Assembly (NCBI GenBank): GCA_014607495.2
Contig: CP053169.1
Span: forward strand, 2,480,001 to 2,544,000
Direction: 5' to 3'
Length of the DNA stretch: 64,000 nt
From: Carposina sasakii
Taxonomy: Eukaryota > Arthropoda > Insecta > Lepidoptera > Carposinidae
Shown: positions 48,901 through 51,250 of the stretch, one piece after another
Layout: each line of letters starts with the position of its first letter
Position numbering within the stretch: the first letter of the stretch is position 1
Made by a program: the position numbers and the translations under genes
Notes under the pieces: generated by a model
Told to the model about the DNA's origin: nothing
The model's input: the letters and a program-made list of their open reading frames with translations, nothing else
Databases searched by the model: none

Positions 48901-51250
48901 TCGATTCCGGTAGTCACACTTAAAGGCTCGAGCACACCGGATGCGTATGCGTGCACGTAAGCGTAGACGTACACGTACCTACCTCTGAGTTTAATGTATG
49001 GAACTGTCACCGCTTGACGTCTATGCTTACGTCCACGCATACGCATCCGGTGTGCTCGAGCCTTAAACCTAAACGTAAAATTAGTCCTACCTGTCCTTTT
49101 CTCTCTCAGCTATTTATGTTAAGAACGAAGAGAGATAGACCTGACTCAGATTAGGTTTAGGTTTAATTGTGACTGCCGGAATCGACCCTACTGTTGACAA
49201 TAATAAATCCAATTAGTTTACTTTTAAGTTTGAAACTAATTAGAAAATTCTTCTAAATTCTCGAATAAATATAAACCTCAGGGGCGTAGCTACCCCCGTA
49301 TCTGTCGTATCAATTATACGGGACCCTCGGGCCACGAGTGCCCCCAATGTGCGTAAGCAAGATTTATTTTTAAAAACCCAAAATTGTCGAAAAAAGGCAA
49401 TATTTAATTTGAATTGTTTGGAAAAAGTGACATAAATAATTATTATGAATAAATATTTCTTTTAATTTTATGCATTTTTTTTCTTTTGTGAGAAATGTTT
49501 ACTCTTCCTAAGGGCCCAAAACAAATTTTCATACGGGTAATTTTCATAGGCACGCTACGCTTTTGATAAACCTTAAATATACTGATTGATGAAACCTTGA
49601 ATTGCCTAGTCTAGTGAAAAAGAAATTTGAAAAATCATAAAGTTCTAATTTCATTGGTCCGGTATTGGTGTTAGACGATTTTTTAACTTTACACTCATAA
49701 TTAGGCCCATATTATAATAGGAACCTACCTAGGTACCTAACAATATTAGATTTTTACTTGATATCTAATTTTCTTTAAGTACCTATGAGTATGTTTCTTT
49801 TTATTTAATTGCATCATTTGTGTGAGGCAAGTGTTATGAAAATACTAATATTGTGGTCGATTCCGACAGTCACACACTTAAACCTAAATTTACGTAAAAA
49901 TATCTAAATTTAAAATGAGTTTAAATTTAGTAAATTTAAATTCACTGTACGCGTAAATTCATGTATTTTGATCATATTGGAAAAAACCACGCCTAAGATT
50001 CTACTTTTAAAAAGGAACATCCTGACATCATTTAAATCACGATAAAACCTATCATTTCTGCTTAAAACAATAAAATTGTTGTTTGAATTTTTAATCTTAG
50101 TCGCTAAAGCTATTCTGACCGCACAATTTATCCTAAACCTAAAAAGCAGACACTTGTAAATTTAATAATCTGTGTTGCCAGTATATGCCGTCAAAAAAAG
50201 AAAAGAGTGAACGAAAGAGCAAAAAATGAATGATAAAAGAAAAAATATACTTTTTTTTTCATCCCGAAAGAAAGGCAAAGAAATCCATGTCCATGTCTTT
50301 AGTAAAAAAAAATATCAGATTATGACGGATAGTAATGAACGGAAACTCTGTAGAAAACATTAGAAACGGGTCTTATGTTCTCAAAACATAAAAATAAACA
50401 AAATAAAACTGGAGTTCTTGTAGGAGTGGATAATCACTGGATAATTTTGTCGTCTTTTTTACCATTGTGGTGCTTCTCTAACAACGGTTATTATAATTTA
50501 ACCTTACGTTTTAACAACATATCATATTCGATGAAGCGCTGACGACTCCAAAAAGACACTTTTATTTTTAAGTATAATTTAAACGCCAACTTTTAGATGC
50601 CTCCTATAAAAAAAAAGTAATTTTACGCTTCTAATGTCAAAAACTTGACCACCAGAATAGCTTTTTGACGCATTAACCTAAAGTAAATTGAAAAAAAAAA
50701 GTTGAAACGTCAATTCAAATTAAATTTAGTTGCCACCTGTCAGAAAAGTGACTGCCAGAATAGCTTTTGACATGCTTAAACCTAAATTTTTAGTTTTAAT
50801 TACGTTTAGGAATAAGTTGTGGCTGCCGGAATCGACCTTATTGTTTGTGTAGTTTTTATTTAATGTACATGATCATCATAAGCCTATTGCAGTCCACTGC
50901 TGGACGTAGGCCTCCCCCAGGGCAGGCCACAAGACTGCCATGGGGGTTATTTGCCCATAGTCATAAACATAAAATTGCGCCAATTATTCGTAAAGATGGG
51001 GAGAAGTGTGAGATTTTTTTTTGTATAATGATTTATGTTAATGACAACATTTTATTATTAACCTGCGGTGATCGGAAAGTAGATATTTTTATATTAACAT
51101 ACATAATCATTATAAAACTGTTTATTAATTAATTTATTGTTTTGTCCCAACAGTCGATGCGGCGGCATTTTCTGCGGTTCGTGTTCGGACATGAGTTGGG
51201 GGGACGCGGGTTCGATCCGCGTGTGTCGCCGGTGCCGAGCCATGCGGTGA
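12757..51250 (+). CDS. FYVE-containing myotubularin phosphatase, MTMR3/MTMR4-like (whole gene, 20 coding exons)
   Basis: The spliced product is 1070 aa, against about 1200 for vertebrate MTMR3/MTMR4. This family removes the 3-phosphate from PI3P and PI(3,5)P2 on endosomal and autophagic membranes. PH-GRAM spans about residues 83-178 and the phosphatase about 230-600, with the CX5R loop HCSDGWDRT (Cys438, Arg444). Next come the family motifs KTRSCDNL (630-637) and RRCSDPSL (651-658), four NHN repeats (848-882), a coiled coil (about 935-970) and the FYVE finger (1005-1070). All introns obey GT-AG and the summed exon length of 3213 nt is in frame. The ATG at 12757 has a purine at -3; a second in-frame ATG at 24307 could be used if exon 1 is skipped. 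Exons are strikingly GC-rich at third positions relative to introns. No PPxY motif, used by MTMR4 to bind Nedd4-type ligases, was seen. Drosophila CG3632 is the expected ortholog. Confidence 0.93.
13070..13190 (+). repeat. Repeat family J fragment
   Basis: Contains CACGGCTGTGTTTCCAAAA and GGGTAGCTAGAACTGC, shared with 16430-16650 (+), 19376-19490 (+), 25945-26095 (+), 40855-41040 and, on the minus strand, 13863-13950, 21975-22100, 28430-28505 and 31384-31470. All copies are partial and degenerate, and the element class is not clear. Confidence 0.5.
13195..15400. other. Intron 1, mostly unique AT-rich sequence
   Basis: No coding signal. Holds a short fragment of family P (ACTAGCGGCCGCCC near 13675) and a minus-strand family J piece (13863-13950). 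The rest shows nothing I recognise. Confidence 0.5.
15575..15760 (+). other. Short open frame with a duplicated heptapeptide
   Basis: An ATG frame of 61 codons contains LEAVEIV twice in tandem, produced by an exact 21-bp tandem duplication (15607-15627 and 15628-15648). The surrounding 300 bp is more GC-rich than the intron. No splice context links it to the myotubularin frame and no family is recognised. Confidence 0.2.
16430..16650 (+). repeat. Repeat family J, longer copy
   Basis: The fullest copy here: CACGGCTGTGCTCCCAAAA, GGGTAGCTAGAACT, then GCCAGCTTATCGCCTGAGAT and ACATGCACGGAAG. Matches 25945-26095 over its 3' half. No coding capacity seen. Confidence 0.6.
16655..18180. other. Intron 1, no gene recognised
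   Basis: Contains a 90-codon frame (17217-17489) with a hydrophobic start and a Ser-rich middle, not recognised and without a convincing splice context. No clear repeats. Confidence 0.4.
18186..18744 (+). mobile_element. Family P element interrupted by a SINE
   Basis: Common lepidopteran repeat with CTCAGAAACGGCTGGACCGA in the middle and GCGGACGGAGTCGCGGGCGT at the end, followed by CTAG. Uninterrupted relatives lie at 37409-37747 (+) and 62951-63228 (-). The GC-rich 3' end and CTAG terminus would suit a Helitron-like element, but I could not establish its class. A minus-strand SINE has inserted at 18464-18666. Confidence 0.75.
18464..18666 (-). mobile_element. tRNA-derived SINE inserted in a family P element
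   Basis: On the minus strand a tRNA-like region carries an A-box-like GGCTTAGTGG and a B box GGGTTCGATTCCCACTCGG, followed by a 3' part ending in TTATTAATAATTTTATAA. It is flanked by a direct repeat AATGTTTTTAT (ending 18463 and 18676), and the copy at 37409-37747 shows the uninterrupted site. Sister SINE fragments: 22532-22640 and 38050-38140. Confidence 0.8.
19197..19376. mobile_element. MITE family G, partial copy
   Basis: Right part ending TTAAAGGTAGCCACAAAAAC, CTCTGTATA, related to the family G elements at 39464-39761, 42431-42636 and 63229-63548. The left end is lost. Confidence 0.55.
19376..19490 (+). repeat. Repeat family J fragment
   Basis: CACGCGGCTGTGTTCTCAATA start followed by the CAGAACCGCAGAATCTCGAA segment, as in the other family J copies. 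Confidence 0.5.
19534..19876 (+). mobile_element. tRNA-derived SINE with LINE-type 3' tail
   Basis: The head resembles a tRNA promoter (GCGATAGCCCAGTGG as A box, TTCGATCAC as B box). A long body follows and the 3' end is GGTCGCCTTGACCGAAATAC plus an ATCATC run. The same 3' end closes the LINE remnant at 56654-57045, so the SINE probably uses that LINE's machinery. Confidence 0.75.
20018..20085 (+). mobile_element. RTE LINE 3' end
   Basis: Translates to SLGEAYVQQWTSQG followed by an ATGATGATGAT tail, the C-terminus and tail of RTE-type LINEs. Severely 5'-truncated. Confidence 0.75.
20090..21300. other. Intron 1, AT-rich, no gene recognised
   Basis: Only short chance frames and poly-T runs. 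Nothing repeated elsewhere in the window was noticed. Confidence 0.5.
21304..21894 (+). CDS. Unrecognised Ser/Asn/Asp-rich repeat ORF inside intron 1; candidate exon about 21363-21822
   Basis: A 196-codon frame whose central 140 codons are imperfect 8- or 10-codon units of the type SPDNASxxVS (about eleven units, DNA period 24 or 30 bp). An acceptor-like TTTATCACAG ends at 21362 and a donor-like GCT|GTGAGT follows 21822, so an exon of about 460 bp is plausible. Past the donor the frame runs into an RTE LINE fragment, so the last 24 codons are not part of it. The acceptor phase (two bases owed) does not fit exon 1 of the myotubularin gene (phase 0), but the donor phase 0 fits exon 2. It may therefore be a cassette exon needing another partner, an exon of a nested gene, or an open minisatellite. 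The antisense strand is also open for 117 codons. Confidence 0.4.
   Translation: MGYDIIIHGYGWWAEYIYHRPQVPNGGSTDKSSRNSTSPANDCANSASPDNASGNSVSPDSDKCVSPDNASAVSPSSDKANAVSPDIASAVSPRPERANTVTPGNESANSVSPDNACVVCASPDNECTDTVTAENASSNSVNVVDSASIDVGTDAVAEIDSAAVNDHSVVTEAVSRYIIFSKFLGGWMQAASDRPE
21850..21960 (+). mobile_element. RTE LINE 3' end
   Basis: Reads GGWMQAASDRPE, a stop, then RRLAEAYVQQWTSHG and an ATGATGATGAT tail. The stop shows decay. It abuts the repeat ORF. Confidence 0.8.
21975..22100 (-). repeat. Repeat family J fragment
   Basis: Minus-strand copy with CACGGCTGTGTTGTCGAAAC and CAGAACCGCAGGATTATAAG, directly behind the RTE fragment. Confidence 0.55.
22532..22640 (-). mobile_element. tRNA-derived SINE, partial
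   Basis: Same 3' half and B box (GGGTTCGATTCCCACTCGG on the minus strand) as the SINE at 18464-18666. The 5' part differs or is lost. Confidence 0.7.
22650..23120. other. Intron 1, no gene recognised
   Basis: AT-rich with short frames only. Confidence 0.5.
23125..23388. mobile_element. MITE family A, copy 2
   Basis: Complete foldback copy: begins TACAGGGTGTAACAAAAAGG and ends with the reverse complement CTTTCTGTTACACCCTGTA. Confidence 0.9.
23390..24290. other. Intron 1 end, no repeats recognised
   Basis: Unique-looking sequence that becomes GC-richer toward exon 2. No coding signal before the acceptor. Confidence 0.5.
24295..24459 (+). CDS. MTMR3/4-like exon 2 (residues 49-103)
   Basis: Acceptor CCTTGTCCCCAG, donor CAG|GTACAT, phase 0 at both ends. 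Carries a proline-rich stretch (APPPPEPPPHRVR) and the start of the PH-GRAM domain (CDEPGLEVAFTPICGEFVQ). An internal ATG at 24307 is a possible alternative start. Very GC-rich. Confidence 0.88.
24551..24612 (-). repeat. Short fragment of SINE family S3
   Basis: CACATTAATATCCCTAAGGT matches the body of the elements at 28020-28262 and 41530-41655. Confidence 0.5.
24615..25940. other. Intron 2, no gene recognised
   Basis: A decayed second copy of the exon 2 donor area may be present near 24870-24940 (GATCTGAGACGAATTTGTGC then AGGTTCTTGCTGTTCTATT, compare the exon 2 end GGCGAGTTTGTGCAGGTACA). Otherwise unremarkable. Confidence 0.35.
25945..26095 (+). repeat. Repeat family J copy upstream of exon 3
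   Basis: GCTAGCTTACCGCCTGAGAA and ACATGCACGGAAGGAG match 16430-16650. Confidence 0.6.
26308..26483 (+). CDS. MTMR3/4-like exon 3 (residues 104-162)
   Basis: Acceptor TTATCCGCAG, donor TTCGT|GTGAGT, leaving two bases of a Val codon. Encodes the GRAM core: GGTLAMSNYRLHVQ, SVPLRLIDALEIRDILHL and CKHGRQF, matching the human MTMR3 stretch around ALSNYRLHVKF. Confidence 0.95.
26490..28015. other. Intron 3, first part, AT-rich
   Basis: AT-rich sequence with long poly-A-like runs on both strands near 26870-27000. Frames there are low-complexity. No gene recognised. Confidence 0.5.
28020..28262 (-). mobile_element. tRNA-derived SINE, family S3
   Basis: The minus-strand tRNA-like head has the B-box-like GGGTTCGAATCCCGGTAGG, then a body with GTTGCTTAGTACCCACGACA and CAAGACCTTATGGATC. 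Truncated relatives: 41530-41655 and 24551-24612. Confidence 0.8.
28430..28505 (-). repeat. Repeat family J fragment
   Basis: Ends CACGGCTGTGGTTCTAAAAT on the minus strand, as in the other copies. Confidence 0.4.
28978..29242 (+). mobile_element. RTE-tailed SINE/LINE 3' fragment
   Basis: Complete copy of the unit seen at 29-297: GTGGTGCCGGCAGAGTAGAA at its start and GTCCAGCAGTGGACTGCAAT plus a TGATGATGATGATGA tail at its end. Confidence 0.85.
29536..29759. mobile_element. MITE family B, copy 1 (foldback)
   Basis: Inverted repeats about 60 bp long: left AGTGATTATCTTTTGACACG then AAACTAGGTAGGTAAAAAG, right its reverse complement. A second internal hairpin is built on CTGTTCCATACA / TGTATGGAACAG. 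Second copy at 35367-35624. Confidence 0.9.
29780..29862. repeat. Inverted repeat between MITEs B and C
   Basis: GATATACCCTATTTCTATCT opposes its near-exact reverse complement ending in AGGGTATATC, with a loop of about 30 nt. It fills the gap between two MITEs. Confidence 0.75.
29865..29965. mobile_element. MITE family C, copy 1
   Basis: Ends CCCCTGATTACGTAAAAGCA and its reverse complement TGCTTTTACGTAATCAGGGG, with an interior of GCCGAAGCCGCGCGATCGCG. Other copies: 45668-45835, 46611-46792, 48396-48542 and a decayed one at about 39165-39315. Confidence 0.85.
30195..30378. repeat. Repeat related to family P
   Basis: Begins ACTAGCAGCCGCCCACGACT and continues with CTCGATAAATGGGCTATCTA. A sister segment lies at 37243-37385, the two sharing TAGCCTATAGCCTT and CAGCTTTATAA. 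Confidence 0.6.
30395..30518. mobile_element. MITE family K, 42 bp before exon 4
   Basis: Terminal inverted repeats of 35 bp with two mismatches: CGCTGACGGTCTGCGCTGAT then GGGTCAATTTGTATG, against their reverse complement. Only copy noticed in the window. Confidence 0.75.
30561..30762 (+). CDS. MTMR3/4-like exon 4 (residues 162-229)
   Basis: Acceptor AAACTCACAG, donor GAG|GTGAGT. The first base completes the Val codon. Encodes the end of PH-GRAM (CRFNTSEQCEEWLRRI) and the linker to the phosphatase (FAAAYAAWAKEQ). Confidence 0.94.
30765..31380. other. Intron 4, first part, no gene recognised
   Basis: AT-rich with a C9 run near 30952. No clear element ends. Confidence 0.5.
31384..31470 (-). 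repeat. Repeat family J fragment
   Basis: The minus-strand copy has ACATACACGGACGGAAATG followed by AGCTGATGTATTCTAGTGAA, related to the 3' part of 16430-16650. Confidence 0.5.
31473..31735 (+). mobile_element. Non-LTR retrotransposon (Jockey/CR1-like) C-terminal remnant
   Basis: An open frame reads FIVRTAKLWNSLPESLFPMN followed by YNLAVFQVES. The RTAKLWNSLP block is the typical C-terminus of the polymerase ORF in this LINE group. The rest of the ORF is missing. A perfect hairpin follows directly. Confidence 0.8.
31725..31786. repeat. Perfect 29-bp inverted repeat (hairpin)
   Basis: Left arm GGTGCTTACCATCAGGCGCG then TTGTGGTTG (31725-31753), loop ACCA, right arm the exact reverse complement (31758-31786). 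No mismatch, which suggests recent origin. Confidence 0.95.
32092..32231 (+). CDS. MTMR3/4-like exon 5 (residues 230-276)
   Basis: Acceptor GTATTTTCCAG, donor CCAG|GTATGT, ending with two bases of an Arg codon. Start of the phosphatase domain: AWRVTNANEDYKLCPSYPQK and LVVPHNICDEDLE, collinear with human MTMR3 (WRISNINEKYKLCGSYPQEL). Confidence 0.96.
32343..32735 (+). repeat. RTE LINE 3' end expanded into a tandem array
   Basis: Begins with decayed RTE coding sequence (ARWTDNRHLLVAGRNRSQW, then SLEAYVQ). The tail is followed by about five to six degenerate repeats of roughly 45-55 bp containing CTATGTTCAGCAGTAGACTT then TCTATAACTGAAGTGATG. One more unit lies at 32888-32960 after family L. Confidence 0.75.
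32741..32880. mobile_element. Repeat family L with inverted ends
   Basis: ATTGAGGGGTCGC (32741-32753) is the exact inverse of GCGACCCCTCAAT (32828-32840). The interior GCAGATCCGAGGGTCAGCGG and the right flank recur at 62785-62940. It interrupts the tandem array of RTE tails. Confidence 0.65.
33124..33298 (+). CDS. MTMR3/4-like exon 6 (residues 276-334)
   Basis: Acceptor TTTCCTTGCAG, donor AAG|GTCAGT, phase 0 at the end. Encodes FRAMRRIPAVVWRHRNGAV and IARSSQPEVGWLGW, the highly conserved entry to the phosphatase core. Confidence 0.96.
33590..33735 (+). mobile_element. LINE 3' UTR fragment
   Basis: AACTGGTTTGCTGGAAGAAA, GATAAGCTCGCCTTTGTACA, and a terminal GTATACAATAAAGAATAAA resemble the 3' ends of lepidopteran LINEs. 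A shorter relative (GTGTACAATAAAGAATAAG) lies at 45455-45478. Confidence 0.6.
33775..33985 (+). repeat. Tandem acceptor-like repeats running into exon 7
   Basis: The motif TTGTTACAGCAACAAAA or close variants occurs at 33780, 33832, 33855, 33872, 33934 and finally at the real exon 7 acceptor (33970-33986). The copy at 33832-33850 (CTTGTTGCAGCAACAAAAC) keeps pyrimidine, CAG and the first exon bases almost unchanged. Confidence 0.75.
33979..34175 (+). CDS. MTMR3/4-like exon 7 (residues 335-400)
   Basis: Acceptor CTTGTTACAG, donor TAA|GTGAGT with two bases of an Asn codon. Encodes QKLLIVDARSYASAVTNRA and GGGCECQQYY, matching human QKLLILDARSYAAAVANRAK. Confidence 0.96.
34590..34670 (+). repeat. 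Repeat with CTTCGATATCGCGTTCTAGG
   Basis: GTGAGAAACTTCGATATCGC recurs at 44970-45005, and a variant lies at 32010-32035. Its end (GATAGGTGGCTCCG) also resembles sequence just before exon 8 (GATAGATGGCTCTA). Confidence 0.6.
34679..34752 (+). pseudogene. Partial second copy of myotubularin exon 8
   Basis: Reads NWQSSLENTLWLQYVAGLLR then GSCVV, against exon 8 WHSSLENTLWLQYVAGLLRG then ACVV. In the 24 aligned codons only two amino acids differ but about twelve codons differ silently, mostly GC to AT. The acceptor is lost (exon 8 CACAG is replaced by ATAAT) and the match ends before the catalytic CSDGWDRT loop. It lies 280 bp upstream of the real exon. As it stands it cannot substitute for exon 8. 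Confidence 0.85.
34958..35150 (+). CDS. MTMR3/4-like exon 8, catalytic exon (residues 400-464)
   Basis: Acceptor CTCTTCACAG, donor GCC|GTGAGT. Contains the P-loop VLVHCSDGWDRTPQLV: nucleophile Cys438 at 35070-35072, Arg444 closing the CX5R motif, and the Asp residues typical of active 3-phosphatases. Not a catalytically dead paralog. Confidence 0.98.
35367..35624. mobile_element. MITE family B, copy 2
   Basis: Same ends and hairpin as 29536-29759 (GATTATCTTTTAAAACGAAA; reverse complement on the right). Somewhat longer interior with CACTATGGGACCTACTCCGA. Confidence 0.9.
35762..35947 (+). CDS. MTMR3/4-like exon 9 (residues 465-526)
   Basis: Acceptor TTCTCCCTCAG, donor CTG|GTGAGA, phase 0 both ends. 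Encodes GFRVLIEREWLDFGHKFGDR and PCSFEFNDAYL, the conserved post-loop part of the phosphatase. Confidence 0.97.
35985..36545 (-). mobile_element. RTE LINE, 3' part of the polymerase ORF, decayed
   Basis: On the minus strand, frames with shifts and stops read like the C-terminal part of an RTE LINE: VMTYGAETWN-like, HRLHVTQRAMERSMLGISL, KTKVTDI and finally GETYVQQWTA, then a GACGACGACG and TATGTATG tail. This assigns the window's shared CCAGCAGTGGACTGCA tail to RTE LINEs. Confidence 0.85.
37043..37210 (+). CDS. MTMR3/4-like exon 10 (residues 527-582)
   Basis: Acceptor TTTGTTACAG, donor CAC|GTGAGT. Encodes HVHSCMFGTFLCNTTKERTE and VWLLLTAPSYRNHLYSP, late phosphatase domain. Confidence 0.97.
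37243..37385. repeat. Repeat related to family P
   Basis: Sister of 30195-30378 (TATAGCCTATAGCCTTCCTC; CAGCTTTATAATATTAGTAT). Confidence 0.55.
37409..37747 (+). mobile_element. Family P element, uninterrupted copy
   Basis: Same ends as 18186-18744 but with the intact junction GGGAAAATGTTTTTATCCCG where that copy holds a SINE. Lies 30 bp before exon 11. Confidence 0.8.
37778..37907 (+). CDS. MTMR3/4-like exon 11 (residues 583-626)
   Basis: Acceptor TAATGGCAG, donor ACG|GTGAGT (phase 1). Encodes VRAMQLWWTLFCGER, the end of the phosphatase domain. Confidence 0.93.
38050..38140 (-). mobile_element. tRNA-derived SINE, partial
   Basis: Minus-strand GGGTTCGATTCCCACCCGGG B box and the same 3' end as 18464-18666. 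Confidence 0.7.
38322..38433 (+). CDS. MTMR3/4-like exon 12 (residues 626-663)
   Basis: Acceptor TTTCTTCGCAG, donor CAT|GTTAGT. Carries TKTRSCDNL and RRCSDPSLSPDLM, matching KTRSYDNL and RRCSDPSL of human MTMR3. That match decides between two open frames here. Confidence 0.94.
38594..38825 (+). mobile_element. RTE-tailed SINE/LINE 3' fragment
   Basis: Copy of the unit at 28978-29242, with a deletion near the tail. Confidence 0.85.
39045..39132 (+). CDS. MTMR3/4-like exon 13 (residues 663-692)
   Basis: Acceptor GGTTTGCAG, donor CAG|GTAACT. Encodes KLSMVAADTDSRRALTDSCV, part of the unstructured linker. Supported by GC content, splice sites and phase continuity. Confidence 0.85.
39464..39761. 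mobile_element. MITE family G
   Basis: Ends TATACAGGGTG and CACCCTGTATA. Interior includes GACGCGCGTAGCAAGATTTT and CGTACCCTTCGTTAAGG. Relatives: 42431-42636, 63229-63548 and 19197-19376. Confidence 0.8.
39993..40094 (+). CDS. MTMR3/4-like exon 14 (residues 693-726)
   Basis: Acceptor TTTCTCTCAG, donor AAG|GTAAGG, phase 0. Encodes VDGLNPNHFTGTSPPRDETS and an acidic end. Confidence 0.87.
40120..40331 (-). mobile_element. RTE-tailed SINE/LINE 3' fragment
   Basis: Minus-strand copy of the 28978-29242 unit, starting 25 bp after exon 14. Confidence 0.85.
40629..40790 (+). CDS. MTMR3/4-like exon 15 (residues 727-780)
   Basis: Acceptor ACTTCACAG, donor GAG|GTAATT, phase 0. Gly-rich (GGASDAGGGAISGGGA) then PPPDVFVCGSYTDIMPIHE. 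The GC-rich low-complexity part may vary between relatives. Confidence 0.86.
40855..41040. repeat. Repeat family J copies, rearranged
   Basis: Includes CCTGCAGTTCTGGCTACCCC (minus-like piece) and GATCAGCGATAAGTCGCTAG then CATTGCATTTAAGACACGTG, so two pieces in different orientation lie side by side. Confidence 0.45.
41091..41472 (+). CDS. MTMR3/4-like exon 16, largest exon (residues 781-908)
   Basis: Acceptor ATTTTTCAG, donor ATG|GTGAGT (phase 1). Polar, acidic linker with four NHN repeats: DLANHN, ELVNHN, ELANHN and ELANHN at residues 847-882. Starts TRESARTRNISITWRSVSES, a basic Ser-rich segment. Low similarity to vertebrates is expected here. Confidence 0.9.
41530..41655 (-). repeat. SINE family S3, truncated
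   Basis: CACATTAAGATCCCTAAGGT and AAGCAACGGTATATAAATAC match 28020-28262. The tRNA head is missing. Confidence 0.7.
41660..42345. other. Intron 16, first part, no gene recognised
   Basis: AT-rich, many TAGGTACCTA-like motifs. Nothing assignable. Confidence 0.5.
42350..42740. repeat. MITE family G flanked by about 90-bp direct repeats
   Basis: A segment with CTGACACGCTCGAATATATT and ATGGCCATCTTCACTAACAA occurs at 42350-42432 and again at 42641-42740, on either side of a family G element (42431-42636). Confidence 0.7.
43102..43190 (+). other. GC-rich patch with splice-like ends in intron 16
   Basis: Lies between CGCTCCAG and CCA|GTCAGT and is open for 29 codons in two frames, but its 89-bp length would break the myotubularin frame between exons 16 and 17. 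Its right end is shared with the satellite that follows. Possibly a decayed exon. Confidence 0.25.
43190..44000. repeat. Complex satellite with TGGACGCTTGCATAG core
   Basis: GTGGACGCTTGCATAG or a close variant recurs about six times (43217, 43254, 43407, 43713, 43738, 43975). TGGACGTTTGCAC variants lie at 43294, 43556 and 43779. Larger blocks (GCAAGAACGCGGCCTG; TGATACACTTAGTTAAG) repeat with spacings of roughly 190-300 bp, which suggests a degenerate higher-order array. Confidence 0.7.
44597..44721 (+). CDS. MTMR3/4-like exon 17 (residues 908-949)
   Basis: Acceptor CCCCCCCCTCAG, donor AAG|GTATGT. Cys/Ala-rich (GCAGYCACAGAAAPDALDG) and then the coiled-coil start AQARLQQIILHQK. Very GC-rich. 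Confidence 0.87.
44965..45080 (+). repeat. Second copy of the CTTCGATATCGCGTTCTAGG repeat
   Basis: Shares GTGAGAAACTTCGATATCGC and later GTAGATGGCTCCG with 34590-34670. A short inner hairpin (GATGACATCTTCCTCTA against TAGAGGAATAAGATGACATC) is visible. Confidence 0.55.
45194..45298 (+). CDS. MTMR3/4-like exon 18 (residues 950-984)
   Basis: Acceptor GTGTATTTCAG, donor CAG|GTAGGT, phase 0. Coiled coil KVVEELAGQLRDARSMLRL followed by a Pro-rich tail. The position just before FYVE matches the vertebrate layout. Confidence 0.92.
45668..45835. mobile_element. MITE family C, copy 2, with CA microsatellite
   Basis: CCCCTGATTACGTAAAAGCA at the left end, CGTAATCAGGGGG at the right end. The interior has a run of about 12 CA repeats (45779-45804) next to CGCAACGAGCGTTCGGCGTC. 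Confidence 0.85.
45840..46605. other. Intron 18, no gene recognised
   Basis: AT-rich with a degenerate GTTCTAACTCGG segment. Nothing assignable. Confidence 0.5.
46611..46792. mobile_element. MITE family C, copy 3
   Basis: Left end CCCCCTAATTATTTAAATTG (decayed), right end CCAGGGGG. The interior carries the inverse of the copy 2 interior (GACGCCGAGCGCTCGTTGCG). Ends 56 bp before exon 19. Confidence 0.8.
46849..47012 (+). CDS. MTMR3/4-like exon 19, first half of FYVE (residues 985-1039)
   Basis: Acceptor TTCCCCTCAG, donor CCG|GTACGT with two bases of an Arg codon. A Ser-rich start (SASGSSGSTSSASS) precedes VVWIPDSAAPRCQHCRGAFW and LARRRHHC, giving the WxxD and R+HHC signatures and three zinc-ligand cysteines. 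Confidence 0.97.
47013..47240 (+). repeat. Degenerate minisatellite after the exon 19 donor
   Basis: Units of roughly 16-20 bp around AGCGACCCTAATGAGGT repeat about ten times with substitutions, starting immediately after the splice donor. Confidence 0.6.
47245..47950. other. Intron 19, AT-rich, no gene recognised
   Basis: Two frames of about 80 codons, both hydrophobic and unrecognised, probably chance. Confidence 0.45.
47954..48217. mobile_element. MITE family A, copy 3
   Basis: Begins TACAGGGTGTAACAGAAAGG and ends TTTTTGTTACACCCTCTATA. Full-length foldback. Confidence 0.9.
48396..48542. mobile_element. MITE family C, copy 4
   Basis: TTTGCAATAGCAAAGCCGAA opposes TTCGGCTTTGCTATTGCAAA. Right end ACGTAATCAGGGGG. 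Confidence 0.85.
48651..48824. mobile_element. MITE family D, PIF/Harbinger-like
   Basis: Terminal inverted repeats of about 20 bp (AGATGGGTTCCCACGGTGCG, one mismatch), an interior full of CGGATGCGGACG, and a TTA duplication at both ends. A 3-bp TWA duplication is typical of PIF/Harbinger elements. Confidence 0.75.
48899..49187. mobile_element. MITE family F, copy 1, interrupted
   Basis: Ends GGTCGATTCCGGTAGTCACA and its near-reverse complement GTGACTGCCGGAATCGACC. Interior TTAAACCTAAACGTAAAA and TATGTTAAGAACGAAGAGAG recur at 61168-61302. Another member with the same ends spans 49855-50837. A family E element sits inside it. Confidence 0.8.
48924..49063. mobile_element. MITE family E nested in family F
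   Basis: A 140-bp element with perfect 30-bp terminal inverted repeats beginning AGGCTCGAGCACACCGGATG, extended imperfectly further inward. TAA is duplicated on both sides (48921-48923 and 49064-49066), PIF/Harbinger-like. The unoccupied junction is seen in the family F elements at 49855 and 61168. Confidence 0.85.
49195..49850. other. Intron 19, AT-rich, no gene recognised
   Basis: Short frames only. Confidence 0.5.
49855..50837. mobile_element. Family F, longer member
   Basis: Starts GGTCGATTCCGACAGTCACA and ends GGCTGCCGGAATCGACC, about 980 bp with an AT-rich, non-coding interior. A second internal end-like segment lies near 50750 (AGTGACTGCCAGAATAGCTT). Probably several copies merged, or a larger non-autonomous element. 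Confidence 0.65.
50876..50962 (-). mobile_element. RTE LINE tail, truncated
   Basis: Minus-strand CTACGTCCAGCAGTGGACTG then CAATAGGCT, about 190 bp before exon 20. Confidence 0.8.
51154..51250 (+). CDS. MTMR3/4-like exon 20, end of FYVE and stop (residues 1039-1070)
   Basis: Acceptor TTTGTCCCAACAG. The first base completes Arg1039. Reads RCGGIFCGSCSDMSWGDAGS then IRVCRRCRAMR and TGA. Supplies the last five zinc-ligand cysteines (1041, 1046, 1049, 1063, 1066) and an RVC motif. The protein stops four residues after the last cysteine. Confidence 0.96.
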
